NCBI GenBank assembly: GCA_023665755.1 | Contig: JAMPDF010000003.1 | Span: forward strand, 1-64,000 | Direction of reading: 5' to 3' | Length of the DNA stretch: 64,000 nucleotides | From: Prevotella sp. | GTDB lineage: Bacteria > Bacillota_I > Bacilli_A > ML615J-28 > CAG-313 | Part shown: piece by piece, positions 52,507 to 60,764 of the stretch | Layout of the letters: each line of letters opens with the position of its first letter | Numbering within the stretch: the first letter of the stretch is position 1 | The notes under the pieces: model-generated | What the model was told of the DNA's origin: nothing | The model's input: only the letters and a program-made list of their open reading frames with translations | Database searches by the model: none | Position numbers and translations under genes: made by a program

Positions 52507-52517
52507 TGTGGTATAAT
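52507..52517 (+). promoter_or_regulatory. Extended -10 promoter of lgt
   Basis: TGTGGTATAAT gives TATAAT at 52512-52517 with TG one base ahead, and no clear -35 box. A GAGGAGG site follows before the lgt ATG. Confidence 0.6.
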
Positions 52518-52559
52518 ACATTCATATTTAGATAAATTTTACAATGAGGAGGTAAATAT

Positions 52560-53417
52560 ATGAAACCTGAGTTACATATATTTGGTTTAGAAATTCCCAC
52601 TTTTGGACTGATGGTTGCACTTGGTGTATTGTGCTGTGTATTGATTTTAATTCATCTATTCCGAAAAGTAGGTGCATCAGAAGAGACTATTGATAAGTTG
52701 ATTATTGTTTGTGCCTTATCAGGCTTAATGCTTGCATTAGGCGCTATGTTCTTTGATGCTTTATGGCACAATATTGACGAGGCTAGAATCACTGGAAAAT
52801 TTGAATGGCAGTGGTGGGGCATTACTTTTTCTGGCGGTATATTCACAGCTATTATCGCTTATTTCATTATTTACTATTTTATTATGAAATACGAACGTCA
52901 TCATATGTTCTTCTACTTTGACTGTATTGTAATTGGAATTTGTATTGCTCATGCCTTTGGAAGAATTGGTTGTTTCTTTGGAGGATGTTGCTATGGAAAG
53001 GTTGTTCCAGAAGGTACTTTCTTTTCATTGATGTATCCAACGGATAATGGAACAGAAAATATTTTACCCACACAACTATATGAAGCTATCTTCTTATTTG
53101 GATTATTCTTTATACTCTTATTCTTGGTCAAGAAAAATCGTTCTGCTTGGTATTTGATTGGTTATAATGTATTCCGTTTCTTCTTAGAATACTTAAGGGG
53201 GGATAGTCGTGGTGCTAGTCCTTTTGGATTCTTGAGTCCTTCTCAATTTATGAGTATCATTTTACTCTTATTTGGACTAGTTCTATTGTTCTTTAGAAAA
53301 CAAATTGAAAATTTCTTGATGAAAAGAAATGTTCCTTTACCTGAAGTTTCACAAGAAAATGAACCTACTGAAGTCATAGAAACAATAGCTGTAGATACTG
53401 AGGAACATGATGCATAA
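52560..53417 (+). CDS. lgt: Prolipoprotein diacylglyceryl transferase
   Basis: A 285-residue membrane enzyme with about seven helices that moves diacylglycerol from phosphatidylglycerol to the lipobox cysteine of prolipoproteins. AHAFGRIGCFFGGCCYG is the family signature with the key histidine and arginine; LPTQLYEA and FRFFLEYLRGDSRG are also conserved. The glutamate-rich tail after residue 255 (EVSQENEPTEVIE) is extra. It overlaps the DUF1461 gene. Confidence 0.93.
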   Translation: MKPELHIFGLEIPTFGLMVALGVLCCVLILIHLFRKVGASEETIDKLIIVCALSGLMLALGAMFFDALWHNIDEARITGKFEWQWWGITFSGGIFTAIIAYFIIYYFIMKYERHHMFFYFDCIVIGICIAHAFGRIGCFFGGCCYGKVVPEGTFFSLMYPTDNGTENILPTQLYEAIFLFGLFFILLFLVKKNRSAWYLIGYNVFRFFLEYLRGDSRGASPFGFLSPSQFMSIILLLFGLVLLFFRKQIENFLMKRNVPLPEVSQENEPTEVIETIAVDTEEHDA

Positions 53418-54225
53418 ACTATTGTCTTGTATCGATAGAATGATTTGTATACTAGCAAGTTTACTTCTCATAACTTTAATGGGTTGTTTAGCTGTACTGC
53501 CTATTGCCAAATCAAAATCCTATTATATGAAAGAGCACGAGAAAAACCACGTTGAAACCATTTTAGAAACTGAATCATTTAATGGAAAAGCACATATCCA
53601 CTATGATGAAAATCATGAATCATATTTGCATTATTTACCTGTTTATGATATTACCAAACAGGATATAGAAACGGCTACCTCTCATATTATTGATTATTTG
53701 TATCATCAAGATGTGACAAGTATGCAATTTCAATTGGATACTTCAGAAGGTAAAATTGATTTCTTTTCCAAGCAAGCCATTGATCATATGACCGATGTAA
53801 AAGTCTTATTTATAGGCGGGATTCGGCTTTGCTATATATCTATCTTATTATTCGTTTTATGTATTGTATATATTGGATTTTTCTATCGCCGGATTCAACC
53901 TATCTTGGCCAAAACCTATTTGATCACAGTGACTAGTTTTGTTGTTTTCACTTTCATTGTTGCAACATATGCTATTTTAGACTTCGATAGTGCTTTTGTA
54001 TTTTTCCATCAAATTATCTTCCCTGATAGTGAAAAAGTAAATCTTGCGCTTTCGTTTAGTTATTGTGATACCCTAACTAATTTACTTACTGGAGAGTTTT
54101 TTATGCACATCGGTCTTTTGATAGGTATTATTTTTCTTGCATTACTTTTGATTAGCCTTGCTATTACTCTAGTAATTCAAAAATATGGTCATCTTTGGTT
54201 TAAAAAAATTGCTAACAAAAGTTAG
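53410..54225 (+). CDS. DUF1461 family membrane protein
   Basis: A 271-residue membrane protein of the TIGR01906/DUF1461 family: helix at about 12-32, an outside domain of about 100 residues, then MTDVKVLF and three or four helices with FFHQIIFPDSEKVNLA near residue 200, as in that family. Function is unknown. The second ATG (53410) is spaced better from GAGGA than the first at 53407. It overlaps the lgt stop codon, so the two are coupled. Confidence 0.8.
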   Translation: MHKLLSCIDRMICILASLLLITLMGCLAVLPIAKSKSYYMKEHEKNHVETILETESFNGKAHIHYDENHESYLHYLPVYDITKQDIETATSHIIDYLYHQDVTSMQFQLDTSEGKIDFFSKQAIDHMTDVKVLFIGGIRLCYISILLFVLCIVYIGFFYRRIQPILAKTYLITVTSFVVFTFIVATYAILDFDSAFVFFHQIIFPDSEKVNLALSFSYCDTLTNLLTGEFFMHIGLLIGIIFLALLLISLAITLVIQKYGHLWFKKIANKS

Positions 54226-54233
54226 CAATTTTT
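54204..54233 (+). terminator. Terminator of lgt operon
   Basis: AAAAATTGCTAAC and GTTAGCAATTTTT pair perfectly around four A. The last codons of the DUF1461 gene lie in its first arm. It also faces eno and may work both ways. Confidence 0.85.
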
Positions 54234-54242
54234 ATTTTTTAT

Positions 54243-55535
54243 CTACCGCTCTACATTATAAAATGCATGTAGTCCTGCATAAATCGCAGTATCTTGCAAT
54301 TCATCTTCAATCCGTAACAATTGATTGTATTTGGCAATACGATCTGTCCTAGATAATGATCCCGTTTTGATTTGACCTGCATTTAAACCCACCGCAATAT
54401 CTGCAATTGTTGTATCTTCAGTTTCTCCACTTCGGTGAGAAATAATAGCCGCATATCCTGCTTTTTTAGCCATCTCAATTGCGGCAAAAGTCTCAGTTAA
54501 TGTACCAATTTGATTGACTTTGATTAAAATAGCATTAGCGGTATGCTCTTTAATTCCTCTTGAAAGACGTTTTGTATTGGTTACAAATAAATCGTCTCCA
54601 ACTAGTTGAATCTTTTTACCTAAACGTTTCGTTAATTCTTTCCAACCTTTCCAATCATTTTGGTCGAGACCATCTTCAATGGAAAGAATTGGATATGTCT
54701 TTACCAAGTGCTCTAAATAATCTATCATTTGCTCAGAAGTCAATTGTTTATTCTCGCTTTTCAAATGATATAACTTTGTTTTCTTGTCATAAAACTCACT
54801 AGCGGCTACGTCTAACGCAAAGTAGATATCTTTACCTAGTGTATATCCTGCTTTTCCAATGGCTTGTGCAACCATTGCTAATGCTTCCTCATTCGATGAT
54901 AGTGTTGGTGCATATCCTCCTTCATCTCCTACTGAAGTTACCAATCCCTTTTCCTTTAACACTGTTTTTAAATGATGAAATACTTCAGCTCCCATTTGTA
55001 AAGCTTGTTTAAATGTATGTGCCCCAGCTGGTACAATCATAATTTCTTGAATATCGATACACCAAGCTGCATGAGCTCCACCATTTAAAATATTCATCAT
55101 TGGTGTAGGTAATGTATGCGCAAAGAATCCGCCAAAATAATGATATAGTGGCATATCATAATACTCACTAGCAGCTTTTGCTACAGCGAGTGATACTGCT
55201 AAAATAGCATTAGCACCTAACTTTTCTTTATTAGGTGTACCATCTAATTGAATCATCACTTCATCAATTGTCATTTGACTTGTTACATCATAGCCAATAA
55301 TTTCTGGTGCAATCACATTATTGACATTTTCAACTGCTTTTAATACCCCTTTTCCTAAAAAGCGTTTTTCATTATGATCTCTTAATTCAACTGCTTCATA
55401 CTCACCAGTGGATGCTCCACTGGGTACAATTGCACGTCCACAAAATCCAGATTCAGTTGTGACTTCTACTTCGACAGTAGGGTTTCCTCTTGAATCTAAT
55501 ACCTCACGGGCATAAACATCTACAATATATGGCAT
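54243..55535 (-). CDS. eno: Enolase
   Basis: A 430-residue glycolytic enzyme. The N-terminal SRGNPTVEVEV, active loop GASTGEYEAVELRD, metal ligands in ALDVAAS, SIEDGL and VGDDLFVTN, the catalytic lysine in ILIKVNQIGT and the SHRSGETED signature are all present. The region normally reading GGxHADNNVDIQEFMI is GGAHAAWCIDIQEIMI, keeping the histidine and glutamate but losing the DNN. It is monocistronic and not next to gapA-pgk-tpiA-gpmI as is common. An AAAGGAGG site precedes the ATG. Confidence 0.95.
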   Translation of the reverse strand: MPYIVDVYAREVLDSRGNPTVEVEVTTESGFCGRAIVPSGASTGEYEAVELRDHNEKRFLGKGVLKAVENVNNVIAPEIIGYDVTSQMTIDEVMIQLDGTPNKEKLGANAILAVSLAVAKAASEYYDMPLYHYFGGFFAHTLPTPMMNILNGGAHAAWCIDIQEIMIVPAGAHTFKQALQMGAEVFHHLKTVLKEKGLVTSVGDEGGYAPTLSSNEEALAMVAQAIGKAGYTLGKDIYFALDVAASEFYDKKTKLYHLKSENKQLTSEQMIDYLEHLVKTYPILSIEDGLDQNDWKGWKELTKRLGKKIQLVGDDLFVTNTKRLSRGIKEHTANAILIKVNQIGTLTETFAAIEMAKKAGYAAIISHRSGETEDTTIADIAVGLNAGQIKTGSLSRTDRIAKYNQLLRIEDELQDTAIYAGLHAFYNVER

Positions 55536-55630
55536 AATTTGCCTCCTTTTATTCTTATCATCATTTATTATACGCTATATCCCCTATAGATTATACTTTC
55601 TTTTTCCTCATTTTAAAAAATATATATGCT

Positions 55631-56590
55631 TTATTTCCTTTTCTCTACTTGGTCTTGAAAATAACCGGCTACACCAATCATAGCTGCATTATCGGTACAG
55701 TTTTTCAAAGAAGGAACGGTGAACAAAATCCCCAATGCATCCATCTCTTCTTTCATCTTAGCACGCAATCCTTGATTTGCTGCTACACCACCAGCAAGTA
55801 GCACTTGTTTGGCTTGATACGCTTTTGCTGCCTTTACTGTTTTAGAAACGAGTACATCAACTACTGCATCTTGAAAACTTGCTGCAAGATCATTGTAATC
55901 TAAAGTTTCCCCTCTTGATTGATATTTGTGGTGCAGATTGATAACTGCAGATTTTAAACCTGAAAAACTGAAATCATAACTATCTTTTGATAATTTAACA
56001 TGAGGAAGTGGATAAGATGGTTTTCCTAAATGGGCCATTTTATCTAAAATAGGACCACCAGGATACCCCACTTCAACTACTCTAGCGACTTTATCATAGG
56101 CTTCCCCTACCGCATCATCTAGCGTCTCACCTAAAATTTCAAAAGAAAAATGTTCCTTCATCAAAACTAGTTCTGTATGTCCACCAGAAACAACTAATGC
56201 TATCAGTGGAAAATTAAAGTCATGTTCTAAATAATTGGCATAAATATGCCCATGAATGTGATTGACCATAATGACTGGTAAATCATATGCAAGACCAATG
56301 GTCTTAGCCGCATTCACCCCTACCATCAAAGATCCAATTAAACCAGGCTCAGCGGTAACCGCAATCTTATCGATATCAGTATAGTCTAATCCAGCTTCTT
56401 TCATCGCCGCATCTATGACATAAGTAATCTTTTCAATATGTCTACGACTAGCCACTTCTGGAACAACACCACCATACAATTTGTGTATCTCAATTTGCGT
56501 ATATACAACGTTGCACCATACTTTTTGACCATCTTCTACAATGGCTACACTCGTTTCATCGCAACTAGATTCAATTGCTAATATTTTCAT
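55631..56590 (-). CDS. tsaD: tRNA threonylcarbamoyl transferase subunit TsaD
   Basis: A 319-residue protein which, with TsaB and TsaE, makes t6A37 on ANN-reading tRNAs. AIESSCDETSVAIV, MVNHIHGHIYANYLE with both metal histidines, VSGGHTELVL and AGGVAANQGLR are diagnostic. ATG at 56590 overlaps the rimI stop and follows GAAGGAG; the longer frame to 56659 lies in rimI. It is the last gene of the cwlD-tsaE-tsaB-rimI-tsaD row. Confidence 0.95.
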   Translation of the reverse strand: MKILAIESSCDETSVAIVEDGQKVWCNVVYTQIEIHKLYGGVVPEVASRRHIEKITYVIDAAMKEAGLDYTDIDKIAVTAEPGLIGSLMVGVNAAKTIGLAYDLPVIMVNHIHGHIYANYLEHDFNFPLIALVVSGGHTELVLMKEHFSFEILGETLDDAVGEAYDKVARVVEVGYPGGPILDKMAHLGKPSYPLPHVKLSKDSYDFSFSGLKSAVINLHHKYQSRGETLDYNDLAASFQDAVVDVLVSKTVKAAKAYQAKQVLLAGGVAANQGLRAKMKEEMDALGILFTVPSLKNCTDNAAMIGVAGYFQDQVEKRK

Positions 56591-57042
56591 ATATACTCCT
56601 TCAATAAAAGTAACGCATCTTCTTGATTTTGATAATAGGCCTTTCGCTTTCCCACACAAATAAATCCATTTTTTTGATAAAAACGAATTGCCTTTTCATT
56701 TGAAGAACGCACTTCTAGCGTAATTTTTTTCACATCTTTTAAATCTGTTACAACACAATCCCATAGCAACTGACCAAAGCCTTGTCTTTGGTAGGCTTCA
56801 TCAATCACAAAATTTAAGATTTCTGCTTCATGTAAAAAATAATATCTACCTATATAACCTATAACCCTATGGTTATATTCCATAACATAAAAGCATACTC
56901 CATCCCCTTCACGATTCATTCTTTTTTGTTCTTCTTTTAAAAGTTCTTCGCCAAGGGTTTCTTTGAGATACGCCTTTTCAAGTTCTACAATGCGCTGAAT
57001 ATCTCTTGGTTCTAGTAAACGAACATTAACCATTGATTTCAT
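56587..57042 (-). CDS. rimI: Ribosomal protein alanine acetyltransferase RimI-like
   Basis: A 151-residue GNAT enzyme with IDEAYQRQGFGQLLWD as the acetyl-CoA site and EVRSSNEKAIRFYQKNGF as the C-terminal GNAT motif. RimI-like proteins acetylate ribosomal protein S18 or other N-termini and often lie within tsaB-tsaD clusters. Two ATGs (57042, 57033) are possible, and neither has a clearly better ribosome site. Confidence 0.88.
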   Translation of the reverse strand: MKSMVNVRLLEPRDIQRIVELEKAYLKETLGEELLKEEQKRMNREGDGVCFYVMEYNHRVIGYIGRYYFLHEAEILNFVIDEAYQRQGFGQLLWDCVVTDLKDVKKITLEVRSSNEKAIRFYQKNGFICVGKRKAYYQNQEDALLLLKEYI

Positions 57043-57616
57043 TTCTCAAGTAATTGGGCACATACGTAAAAACATCTTCTACTTGATAGAGTTTTTTTTC
57101 AACGATTGCCTTTACCATTTCTTTTCTATGTTCAAACGCATCTGCACTGCCATCAATCATCGTATAGTCGCCAAATAATTGCAATTGCTCATCAGGACCA
57201 AATGTATCAGGTGTAGTAAAGGTGATTTCACCTTGTTGAATGCTCGCTCCTTTATAATAACTATGATTTTTTTTCGCCACTATTCGCGCTAGAAAAAGAC
57301 CATTTTCTTTCATTTTTGAAGCAAGTAATAAATCTAACGTAGAAAAGCTATATAAAGGCTTATGCTTCACTAAAGCAAGTACTTTAGCCACTGTCCCAGA
57401 TATTCTTACACCTGTATAAGACCCAGGCCCCCTACCTACCAAAATTTCATCTATAGCCTCAACTGTGATGTTATTCTTTTCTAAAAATAAATGAAGAGCA
57501 TCCACTAAAGTCTCAGAATGGTTATTCTTCGCATTCTTCACCATCATATCGACTACACCATCTTCATATAGACCCAAAAATAAGTCATAAGTTGAACTAT
57601 CTATTAATAATTTCAT
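57026..57616 (-). CDS. tsaB: t6A synthesis subunit TsaB
   Basis: A 196-residue ASKHA-fold partner of TsaD. IDSSTYDLFLGLYEDG, NNHSETLVDALHLFLEKN and GRGPGSYTGVRISGTVAK are typical. It overlaps tsaE by 20 bp and rimI by 17 bp. Confidence 0.92.
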   Translation of the reverse strand: MKLLIDSSTYDLFLGLYEDGVVDMMVKNAKNNHSETLVDALHLFLEKNNITVEAIDEILVGRGPGSYTGVRISGTVAKVLALVKHKPLYSFSTLDLLLASKMKENGLFLARIVAKKNHSYYKGASIQQGEITFTTPDTFGPDEQLQLFGDYTMIDGSADAFEHRKEMVKAIVEKKLYQVEDVFTYVPNYLRNEING

Positions 57617-58082
57617 AATGTGCTCCTAAATATTTCATCAGTGATTCATCCATATTTTTACATTCTACCATTCTTTCACAATCAGATAATCGATATATAT
57701 TAATATACCAAGTTTCTTCTGGTAATAAATCTTCAATAATATTGGCCCATTCAATCACGGTTAGACCTTGTTGATAAAAATATTCTTCTAATTCAAAGTC
57801 AGTGGTACTATCACTTAAACGATATACATCTAGGTGATATAATTGATGAATACCATGAATCGGTTGATGAGCGTCATACACTTTCATGATAGTAAAAGTT
57901 GGACTATTGATGATTCGCCCCACTTGAAGGGCTTGTCCAATTCCTTTGGTAAAGGTTGTTTTTCCAGCACCCAAATCACCATTTAAGGCAATGACTTGTG
58001 CAGGAAAAGCAAACTGAGCAATATCAAAAGCGAATTGTTGCATTTCTTCGATATGATGAATTTTAAATTGAATTGTTGTCAT
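57597..58082 (-). CDS. tsaE: t6A synthesis ATPase TsaE
   Basis: A 161-residue P-loop ATPase with Walker A LNGDLGAGKTTFTKGI, SPTFTI and YHLDVYRL, then VIEWANIIEDLLP, as in TsaE. It starts with ATGA overlapping the cwlD stop. Confidence 0.93.
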   Translation of the reverse strand: MTTIQFKIHHIEEMQQFAFDIAQFAFPAQVIALNGDLGAGKTTFTKGIGQALQVGRIINSPTFTIMKVYDAHQPIHGIHQLYHLDVYRLSDSTTDFELEEYFYQQGLTVIEWANIIEDLLPEETWYINIYRLSDCERMVECKNMDESLMKYLGAHYEIINR

Positions 58083-58747
58083 ATGTTTCTACTTTCTTCT
58101 ATATAACAAAGGATACCTGTATAGATTGAAAAAGCAATCTGTTGTAAGTAAGTATCACTTGTTAAATGTGCTAAATCATTTGTGTTGGTTAGAAAACCAA
58201 GTTCTACCAAACACCCTGTTTTATGGGTATGATCTAATAAATATTTACCCGAAATTGCTTTGGCTTGTCTAGGATTACTAGGATGTAATATCCGAAGTTG
58301 TTCCATCATAATAGTTGCAAACTGTTTATTTTCATTTACAGTTGTGCTATAAAATGTCTGCGCTCCTTCCACACTACTAGCAGGATATGCATTGGCATGA
58401 ACACTAACATATAATAAGCAATTGGATTCATTGATCCATTTGACTCTTTTATGAATATCTTCTTTCTTAGAAGTTGAAAGGGCTTCATCTTTTGTTCTTG
58501 TCATTTTGACTTGAATACTCGTTTTTTCTAAATAGGATTGAATATAAAGGCAAGTCGTTAGTGTAATATCCTTTTCTAATATGGTTTTATCCAAGGAGGT
58601 TGCTCCCCCATCAAAACCACCATGACCAGGGTCAAGATAAATAAGCCAAGTATTGTTTGTTATCGCATACACTTTTTGAACAACAAAACAAGCCATTACT
58701 ATCAATAAAATTGTTAAACTTATTTGTACGATTTTTCTTTTTTTCAC
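58079..58747 (-). CDS. cwlD: N-acetylmuramoyl-L-alanine amidase CwlD
   Basis: A zinc amidase of the Amidase_3 family. After a membrane helix (about 8-28, ISLTILLIVMACFVVQ) come YLDPGHGGFDGGATS with the first zinc ligand, a glutamate in LEKDITL, VSVHANAYP and CLVELGFLTN with the catalytic glutamate. Length (222) and the single N-terminal anchor match CwlD, which removes stem peptides to form muramic lactam in the spore cortex. I prefer GTG at 58747, five bases after GGTGA, to the GTG at 58756. It leads the t6A gene row. Confidence 0.85.
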   Translation of the reverse strand: MKKRKIVQISLTILLIVMACFVVQKVYAITNNTWLIYLDPGHGGFDGGATSLDKTILEKDITLTTCLYIQSYLEKTSIQVKMTRTKDEALSTSKKEDIHKRVKWINESNCLLYVSVHANAYPASSVEGAQTFYSTTVNENKQFATIMMEQLRILHPSNPRQAKAISGKYLLDHTHKTGCLVELGFLTNTNDLAHLTSDTYLQQIAFSIYTGILCYIEESRNI

Positions 58748-58800
58748 AATAGTCACCAGTACTATTGTATTTGTAATATAGATAAATTATGTCATTTGAT

Positions 58801-59361
58801 CTAACTTAAAAAAAGTTGATTGAGTTGTTCGATTAATTCTTCTTGTTGGGCTTTTGTCATTTCTGGCAATACCCCATTCTCATTTTTGATATGACTATCC
58901 ACAGTGTTGAGATGAAATGCTACTACACGCCCTTGAATAACCTTTATCAGTGTGGGTGCATTTACCCTATTTTTTTCCGGATCTAAAATCGTTTGAAGAT
59001 AACTTGCTACCAATTTAGAAAAATGGTCATAATCTTTGTTCTGTTCATCATCCCTCATCTGTTTGATATCCATATAATAAATGGTTTGAATATGATGGTT
59101 TTTGGCCTCTGTATTAAGAACACCCATTAGAGCTTGACACCATGGACAAGTAGGAAATCCCATAATCAAATAGAAATCTTCTTCTTGCTCAAAACGGTTG
59201 ATGACTTCTTCTACTTGTATGGTTTCAAAAACATGATGTTGATCCGTAAGTCCCGGGTATTCTTCTTGTATACGGCGCTTGGACTGATTGCAACTACCTA
59301 ATACAAATAGTAAAGTTCCCATTAAGGCCAAGAATACGATTGTTTCAAATCCCTTATTCAT
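58801..59361 (-). CDS. Thioredoxin-fold lipoprotein with CPWC
   Basis: A 186-residue protein. The N-terminus is a lipoprotein signal ending in VLGSC, giving membrane anchoring on the outer face. FPTCPWCQAL is a thioredoxin-like active site, and NAPTLIKVIQG contains the cis-proline. The region between them is longer than in classic thioredoxin (about 75 residues, QMRDDEQNKDYDHF). It probably acts on disulphides of exported proteins. It overlaps the S1 gene by 8 bp. Confidence 0.8.
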   Translation of the reverse strand: MNKGFETIVFLALMGTLLFVLGSCNQSKRRIQEEYPGLTDQHHVFETIQVEEVINRFEQEEDFYLIMGFPTCPWCQALMGVLNTEAKNHHIQTIYYMDIKQMRDDEQNKDYDHFSKLVASYLQTILDPEKNRVNAPTLIKVIQGRVVAFHLNTVDSHIKNENGVLPEMTKAQQEELIEQLNQLFLS

Positions 59362-59689
59362 CTTTCAACTCCTTGTAATTGCTAATCCATTTAGGTAACA
59401 TCTCGCCAAGTGGTTGAAATCCTACCTCATATTCTGGAACACGACATCTGACTCCTCTCGTTTTATGAATTTGTTTGTAACTTAATTTCACACGATGACT
59501 CTCCTCGTCTACTTCAATTACCTTTAAACGAAGTTCTTGACCAATTTTCACAAAATCATTGATATTCTTGACATAATTATCCGAAAACTCTGAAATGTGC
59601 ACAAGTCCATCATAGTCTCCTATGACTACAAAGGCTCCATAGCCTAAAATGTTGGTGATTTTACCATTTACAATATCTCCTGGTTTCAT
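59354..59689 (-). CDS. S1-domain RNA-binding protein, GSP13/YugI-like
   Basis: A 111-residue protein with one S1 domain in the first 75 residues (GDIVNGKITNILGYGAFVVI, GLVHISEF, VKLSYKQI). A basic tail follows. It is similar in size and plan to general stress protein 13 (YugI), which binds the ribosome. I pick ATG at 59689 (MKPGDIV) because AGGTGG is next to it; the longer frame starts within nfu. Confidence 0.8.
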   Translation of the reverse strand: MKPGDIVNGKITNILGYGAFVVIGDYDGLVHISEFSDNYVKNINDFVKIGQELRLKVIEVDEESHRVKLSYKQIHKTRGVRCRVPEYEVGFQPLGEMLPKWISNYKELKDE

Positions 59690-59699
59690 CTTCCACCTC

Positions 59700-59939
59700 T
59701 TAGTCTTCGACAACTTCTACGCCAATGACACCTGGTACTTCTTCTAACAGAAGCGCTTCTACACCATTCGTAATGGTATCATCACTAGAGGAACACCCAA
59801 TACATGCCCCTAATAAACGAACATAAACAATGCCGTTTTCAAATTTCACATAATCTAAATCTCCACCATCAGCATTTAGATATGGTCTTAATTTTTTAAT
59901 TGTTTGTTTGATTAATTTTTCTGTTTGTTCTTGATTCAT
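59700..59939 (-). CDS. NifU-like iron-sulphur scaffold protein (Nfu)
   Basis: A 79-residue protein consisting only of an NFU domain. LNADGGDLDYVKF and GACIGCSSSDDTITNGVEAL carry the conserved CxxC that holds a [4Fe-4S] cluster for transfer to target enzymes. It is similar to B. subtilis YutM-type proteins, and leads the nfu/S1/thioredoxin-like row. Confidence 0.92.
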   Translation of the reverse strand: MNQEQTEKLIKQTIKKLRPYLNADGGDLDYVKFENGIVYVRLLGACIGCSSSDDTITNGVEALLLEEVPGVIGVEVVED

Positions 59940-60017
59940 AATACTTCACCTATTTTCTATCTTATTATACACCATTTTGTTTATTTTAGGTTAAAATTTG
60001 TTACATATTTTCATTTT

Positions 60018-60656
60018 TTATTGAGGTAGAGCTTCAATAGTGCCATTCCCACTATAATAGTAATAAGGGATTTCGCCTTGCACCACTTGTGAAACAAGAA
60101 GAATGTGTGTAACATAATCGACTTGTTCTTTTTTTAGAGGAATAATGGTCTCCACAAAAATTTCTATTTTTAAGTAAATCTCTAATAACATATTGTTGAT
60201 ACCTAGTGATTTACTTTTGGTACAAATATCACTTTTATAGGCACCTATGGGAAGTACTCGAATGGGTATGCTCGGTCCAACAGTGGTAAATAACGATTTA
60301 GATAATAACAATCCTAGTGGTAGCTCAATATGTGTAATGGATTCCTCTACCACACCTTGGTCTAACAATTTGCCGATTGTTTGGTTAGTTTCAATTAAGA
60401 TTTGATTGGTTATATCACTATTGATATAAATGCTCTTAATGGTGTTACTTTCATCTTTGATATAGGTAACCAATTGTTGATGATTCATATATTTTTGCGT
60501 AGGTTCTAATATGGCATTTGTCACTACATCTGTTAATTTCTTTTGAATAGCTTGTTCTAAATAAGTAGAAGATCGTACACTAAAATAATTATCAGCCATA
60601 GCAAGTAGTCCTATGGGTAAAACGACAAGAAGAATCAATAGAACTAATTTTTTCAT
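60018..60656 (-). CDS. yunB: Sporulation protein YunB-like
   Basis: A 212-residue protein with an N-terminal membrane helix (LVLLILLVVLPIGLLAM). HIELPLGLLLSKSLFTTVGP and IPIRVLPIGAY, then SLGINNMLLEIYLKIEIFVE and VSQVVQGEIPYYY, follow the YunB family pattern. In B. subtilis yunB is under sigma-E control and needed for efficient sporulation. I take the ATG at 60656, seven bases after GAGGTG. Together with spoVM and cwlD it argues for a spore-former. Confidence 0.8.
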   Translation of the reverse strand: MKKLVLLILLVVLPIGLLAMADNYFSVRSSTYLEQAIQKKLTDVVTNAILEPTQKYMNHQQLVTYIKDESNTIKSIYINSDITNQILIETNQTIGKLLDQGVVEESITHIELPLGLLLSKSLFTTVGPSIPIRVLPIGAYKSDICTKSKSLGINNMLLEIYLKIEIFVETIIPLKKEQVDYVTHILLVSQVVQGEIPYYYYSGNGTIEALPQ

Positions 60657-60721
60657 TACAAACACCTCTTCTATTATATATATATTATTATATATGTCAT
60701 GACTATCGCAATCATGAAAAA

Positions 60722-60747
60722 AAGAATGCAGAAATATCTACACTCTT
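60722..60747 (-). terminator. Terminator of the cdaA-PAS-ispDF row
   Basis: AAGAATGCAGA and TCTACACTCTT pair over 11 bp with two G-U pairs and a 4-nt loop. Seven T follow on the minus strand. Confidence 0.7.
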
Positions 60748-60764
60748 TTCTACCTAGCCTATAT

